Source: Artemisia argyi (lineage: Eukaryota; Streptophyta; Magnoliopsida; Asterales; Asteraceae). Taken from it: 64,000 nucleotides of DNA. The stretch lies in contig CM060709.1 of the NCBI GenBank assembly GCA_030686995.1, positions 124,712,373-124,776,372 on the forward strand, given 5' to 3'. A program made the translations under genes and the position numbers. This document shows positions 59,157 to 64,000 of the stretch, one piece after another. The number at the start of each line of letters is the position of its first letter. Position 1 is the first letter of the stretch. The notes beneath the pieces were generated by a model, which saw only the letters and a list, made by a program, of their open reading frames with translations, did no database searches and was not told the DNA's origin.

Positions 59157-61911
59157 TCACTTGTGTTTTAAAAACTTTTCCAGATCTTCTGGAGTCAAAC
59201 ATCGCATACCAATTTGGTGGACTAAATCAGCAAACCTTGTTGGAGGTAATGCTTTAGTAAGTAAGTCTGCCAATTGGTATTCAGTTCCAACAAAATATAA
59301 TTCAATTGTACCCTTTTCGACATGCTCCTTGATGAAATGATATCGGAGATCGATGTGTTTTGACTTGCAGTGATGAACGATGTTGTAGGAGATGGCAATG
59401 GCACTTTTGGAGTCACAGTAGATCGGAATCTTATTGAATAGGTAGCCATAGTCTTTAAGTTGTGATCTCATCCAAATGACTTGAGCACAACAAGCAGACA
59501 TAGCTACGTACTCAGATTCGGTTGATGACAGTGATGTGCAGTCCTACTTTTTAGATTGCCAAGACACCAGTTTATCTCCTAAGAACTGTAATCCACCAGA
59601 TATACTTTTTCACGTGTCTAAGCATCCTGCATGGTCAGCGTCTGAAAAAGCAATTAGTTCAAAACCAGAATCCTTCGGATACCAGATTCCCAAGTTAATG
59701 GTTCTCTTTATGTATCGAAGGATTCGTTTAGCCTCATTGAGGTGCCTTTCAGTCGGTTTTGACTGATAACGAGAACACATGTAGACAGCAAAAACTATAT
59801 CAGGTCTACTAGCTGTGAGATATATGAGTGACCCAATAATACTTCGGTATTTGGTAGGGTCAATAGGAGTCCCATGTATATCATCATCTAGTTTTGTGGT
59901 ATAGGCCATTGGTGTATTATAAGTATCACAGCTCATCATTCCATGTTTCTTTAAAATTTCCAAAGCATATTTGGACTGATTTAGAAAAATTCCACGGGGT
60001 GATTGATGAACTTGCAGTCCTAAAAAGAACGAAAGTTCACCCATCATGGACATTTCAAAATTATCTTTCATTAAGTTTGCAAAATCATTTGAGTAACTTC
60101 TGTTTGTTGAAGCTAAAATAATGTCATCGACATATATTTGAACGATTAGTAAGTCCAACCCGTATGTTTTTGTAAATAACGTTGGATCCACCGATCCTTT
60201 AGAAAATTTATTGGCCAATAAGAAAGTAGATAGTTTGTCATACCACGCCCTTGGGGCTTGCTTGAGTCTGTAGAGAGCCTTTTTTAGTCGGTAAACGTGA
60301 TTGGGACGCTCAGGATCAACAAAGCCTTCTGGTTGGCTGACATAAACTACTTCACGGAGTTCACCATTCAGAAATGCCGTTTTCACATCCATTTGATAAA
60401 CAACCATGTTTCGATGAGCAGCATATGCTAGAAAAATCCGAACAGCTTCAAGTCTAGCCACCGGAGCAAAAGATTCTTCAAAATCAATTCCTTCTTCCTG
60501 AAAGTATCCTTTAGCTACCAAGCGTGATTTGTTACGTATGACAGTGCCTTCTGCATCCAGCTTATTTTTCCAAATCCATTTTAGTCCGATGACAAAGACT
60601 CCGTCAGGTCTTTCAACTAATTCCCAGACTTCTAATCTTTTGAATTGCTGAAATTCCTCTTGCATAGATTCAATCCAGTTGTCATAAGTCATTGCTTCTT
60701 TGATATTCTTAGGTTCTTCTTGACAAACTGTGAGTGCATAGATGCAAGTTTCACCGTCTGTGTGAAGTCGTTGTCTTGTCATGATTGGTGCATCTGGATG
60801 GCCAATAATTTGAACTAAGGGATGATCTCGAGTCCATTTATGTGTCGAAGGGTGTAATTGATAGGTATCTCGCATGTTAGCAGGATCCAGATTGCGTGTG
60901 CACGACTCAGCTATTTCAGGAAATGTTGGAGCCGGTGCAAACGGGTTAAAGAACGCATTTGGATCATACTCTGCAGGTTGAGGAACTGATTGTGGTGTAG
61001 GATCTTCAGCCGATTGTCGTGAGTTGGATGCGGTTTGTTATGCTGTTATGGGAGATGCAATTGGAAGACCGTTTTTCTCAACAGTTGTTGTTGTTTGTTG
61101 AGGTAAGTCAGGTACTGCGTAGAAAATAAACCCAAGTCCATCTGGAGTAATCATCCACAATTACAAGTATGTAGTGTTTACCGTTGATACTTTGAACACG
61201 CATCGGACCACACAAATCCATATGAAGCAATTGTAAAACATGATTCGTACTGTGCTCGGTTTTAGAAGGAAAATGAGCGCGAGTACTTTTTCCTTGTTCA
61301 CAGGCCGAACATAAGTGATCTTTGGTAAAACAGAATCTTGGAAAACCATCAACAAGTTTATGACGAGCAAGTTCAGTCATAGTTTTGAAATTCAAGTGCG
61401 AAAGACGTTTATGCCATAACCACGATTTAGTCGATTCTGCTTTGGAGAGAAGACATATCGGAGATGAAGCAATCATACCTGACATCGATATTGTATAAAG
61501 ATTAGAACCACGTGAGCCGGACATTAGATCATTTCCTTGTAAGTCACGAACGAAACAAGTTTTCTCACGAAATGCTACTTCTAAATCCCCATCACAAAAT
61601 TGACCGACTGAAAAGAGGTTGTGACCTAAGCCTTCCACATAATAAACACGACTGATTTCAATGTTCCCACTGACATAGTCACCGTATCCCATGATTAGAG
61701 CATAATGATCATTCCCGAATCTGACAGTTCCGATAAACTTTGAAACAAAGTTGACTAACAGTTTGAGATTTCCTGTCATATGTCGGGTGCATCCGCTATC
61801 AACAATCCAGAGAACAATCTGAACCACCTGCATCACAAGAAGACAACAAAGATGGAACAGAAGTAAGGGTGGAACCCAAAGAAAGTGCGGGTTCCTATTG
61901 GTTAGAAGCAC
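59157..61911 (-). pseudogene. pol remnant of copia element C with most of integrase deleted
   Basis: The protease motif WIVDSGCTRHMTG is followed by the pre-integrase region (H...H...CSACEQGKS) and the integrase start (MDLCGPM...DDYSRWTWVYFL), after which the sequence jumps within about 230 bp to the linker before RT. The rest of the integrase core and its C-terminal region is missing. RT is open at 60875-59610: [37 protein letters not shown] and YVDDIILAS. RNase H carries a TGA (59610-59612) in place of an Arg codon and a TAG (59544-59546), then continues to 59157 with SKHIDLRYHF. A stop lies at 61038-61040. The element cannot integrate on its own. Confidence 0.88.
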
Positions 61912-63996
61912 ACGTATTCAATATTTTAGGAATCCATTTAAAGTCTGGTTTATATTGTAACCAACATTGCCAATTCCAACTAGTTCTCGCTTTCTTTTTG
62001 GTGAATTCACTAGCTTTGGGCTTGTTCCTAGATTTGTTCCTAACTATGGGGGTAACTTCAATCTCATTAGAAACCGTAGATGGCGGTTTTCCTAATATAT
62101 ACTTAGATGCGGTAGTGGGCCTAAAAGGAATGCATGTCCTACATTTCTTATGCCGATTTAATAAAGAATTAGCTAGACATTTTGTATGATCACCAGATAA
62201 CACACTTTCACGATAAAACACACTAGATGCATTAGAAACATTCAGAGGTTCATCATTCGTTACACTGAGATTTCGATTACAATTTGCCAGATTAAAATCT
62301 AATTCAGATGCAACATGAGTTTTATTCAAATTCCTAAGTTGATCTTCTACTCCTTGGACTTCTAGTGTTCCGCTATTGCGTTGCCAGATCATAGTCTTCC
62401 TAATCTTTATGTTACTTTTTCTCTTGGTTTTGCAAATACTTTTGGTGGAGACTAATCTTGTAGAAGTGGAAGAATCAACATTAGAACTTTGAGCATGATT
62501 ACCCTTATCTGTTTTGTCTAAATGGTATTGTCCTGGTGCAATCACTATGGTGTCAACAAACTTTCCTTTCTCAAGTATCTTAATTTTCTCTTTCAAATCA
62601 ATGATGATGTGATTTTTATCCTGAATATCAGACTCAAGTAAACCATTGCAATAATTGATGTGATCGCGGTTTTGTTGCCTTCCGACGTTTTCAATTTTTA
62701 ATTCTGCAATTTCCTTCTCGTATTTGAGACACAAACTTTTTAATGACTCATTGTTTTTGCAAAACTGAAAAGATTTTGAAACATTTTGACTTTGAAGTTG
62801 CAATTCCGTTTCAAGACTTTGAGCTTGACACCATTCAAGCCTTCGTTTGAGTTGACAAATTTCTTTTGAAAATTGTTTTGTCACATCATCATTGTTTTTC
62901 CTCAACATTTCATTATCATGTTTTAATGTCTCTATTTCCGTGTTCACCAAATTATTATCAACACAAAGATCATCCACAAGCATAGAAGTACCAGATTTAT
63001 AGAGATCATTCATGATAATAGACAAAATATCAGCATTGAGAACTTATTCCAAGAGTCGATCAGCATCATCTTTCAAAACTCTGTTTCTTTGCTTTTGAAC
63101 CAAAATCGCATTTTCATTTGAATGGAAAACATTTATCATTGATTTGATTTCTTTTTGAAGTTCCTGTTCCCAACGTGTAGCACACTGACGGAGGTGTTGA
63201 ACGATTGGCAATATTTGTTTTTGAAAAATATCTCTTTTTTCTCGCTCGTAAGCGGATTGAAAAGTTTTAATTTTTATTTTTGAATTACTTTCAATTGTTT
63301 CCTCCAAAATTTCGATATCTTCCATAAAAGTTTTGAAATAATTTAAAACATGACAACTTTTTGGTAAAGGTGTAACTTCACCAGAAGATGGTAAAGGACC
63401 ATTTACTTGTGCCATAGTTTGGACAGGAGCCGCATTAGAAGACGAAACATAGACTCAGTGACAAACCAAGATTTCTCAGGTATTTCCTTTTGAGGAACAA
63501 AATATTTAGAAATGTGAGGAGCTTTGGAATAATCATAAGGTTTCCAATATTCAACTTGACTCGTTTTTTATCGATTCTCTTCTTCAAGTTCTTCCTCTTC
63601 CTCAGTATCATAAACAATAGTACGGACAATCGTATCATCACGCATATAGTCCATACTGTAAATTTTAGGATTTTCGTTGAATGCTTTGTGAAGAAACATT
63701 GATTTGTAATCACCAAGTGAAAAACCTTTATCGGGTCTCGATTTTAAAGTAAATTTATGAATTGTTGTGACAGAGCCCCCGGTTTTGTAAACAACATTAC
63801 GAAATTCTTTGAGTTGTTTTTCTAGATCGACAATCTCATAGATTAATTTTTCTTCATATTTCCTTTTTCGCACTTTATGTTCACAAAAATCCTTTTTGCA
63901 AATTGACAACTCTGTTTGTGTTTTTGAAAGCTCTTTTTGAAGTTGTTCAACTTGTTTTTGAAGTTCACACTTTTCATTTTTGAGTTTTGAAACCAA
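61895..63996 (-). pseudogene. Coiled-coil-rich gag/pol linker of copia element C
   Basis: Three consecutive minus-strand segments (63996-63568, 63415-63044, 63025-61895), separated by stops or frameshifts, lie upstream of the protease. They are rich in Lys, Glu, Asn and Leu with heptad-like patterns (KNEKCELQKQVEQLQKEL; EIETLKHDNEMLRKNN; DLKEKIKILEKGK). The last part ends in a basic region with WNWQCWLQYKPDFKWIPK just before the protease. Long coiled-coil extensions after the nucleocapsid are known in Sireviruses. The capsid and zinc-knuckle part lies beyond the right edge. Confidence 0.7.
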
Positions 63997-64000
63997 CTTT

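Larger units (their letters stand above)
45506..64000 (-). mobile_element. Large decayed copia element C, Sirevirus-like, interrupted by an Athila-like element
   Basis: Read on the minus strand from the right edge: a long coiled-coil gag-side region (63996-61895), protease, pre-integrase and integrase start (61911-61108), RT and RNase H (60875-59157), a decamer array (58075-57555), an extra coding unit (57548-54424), a 3' non-coding region with TGAGGGGGAG tracts (reverse-complemented near 54173, 54046 and 53608), then a polypurine tract and LTR at 45843-45506. An LTR element (46683-52989, TSD TGTTC) is inserted in the 3' non-coding region. The 5' LTR and gag start lie beyond the window. Confidence 0.8.

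Overview
This is a stretch of nuclear DNA from a flowering plant. It is AT-rich and dense in transposable elements, with exactly one convincing host gene. The transposon families (Sirevirus-type copia elements, Helitrons, hAT, PIF and Stowaway elements, and an Athila-like LTR element) and the coding style point to a eudicot. An accessory protein in the minus-strand copia element strongly resembles a family I remember from daisy-family (Asteraceae) gene sets, so Asteraceae is my best guess. That is inference, because no search was run.

Layout. 1-2875: 3' end and LTR of a Sirevirus-like copia element (D), inserted into the integrase of an older copia element (A, 2881-6945). A's RNase H is split by a complete 679-bp Helitron (4735-5413). 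6946-14103: copia element B, with a full 5' LTR, PBS, broken gag and pol, and a 3' LTR reduced to 209 bp. 14104-16413: C/T-rich sequence and a probable solo LTR. 16560-38200: intergenic DNA with small DNA transposons (an internally deleted hAT element with 8-bp target duplication at 18653-20520, hAT-type MITEs at 22747, 26296 and 33828, a Helitron at 29056, a PIF-type MITE at 36525), a LINE tail, a SINE-like fragment, minisatellites and long AT microsatellites.

38210-43400 (minus strand): the host gene, a four-coding-exon gene for a 750-residue coiled-coil protein that I identify as a WPP domain-associated protein. Its introns hold two hAT-like MITEs and a foldback repeat.

45506-64000 (minus strand): a large decayed copia element (C) with a coiled-coil-rich gag-side ORF, pol lacking most of integrase, and a third coding unit 3' of RNase H (54424-57548). 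That unit is preceded by an unusual array of about 23 copies of a TTATCGAGTT-like decamer. Nested in C's 3' region is a complete non-autonomous LTR element (46683-52989; TSD TGTTC, tRNA-Asp-type PBS). Its one open ORF encodes a retropepsin-like domain whose catalytic Asp-Ser/Thr-Gly is replaced by Asn-Ser-Ser, and its LTR promoters carry an array of near-palindromic TGACGGCGTCA motifs.

The order of events can be read from the nesting: A is older than D, and A is older than its Helitron; C is older than the Athila-like element. The strongest unexplained signals are the decamer array before C's third ORF, the third ORF itself, and the pseudo-protease element with its TGACGGCGTCA promoter array.
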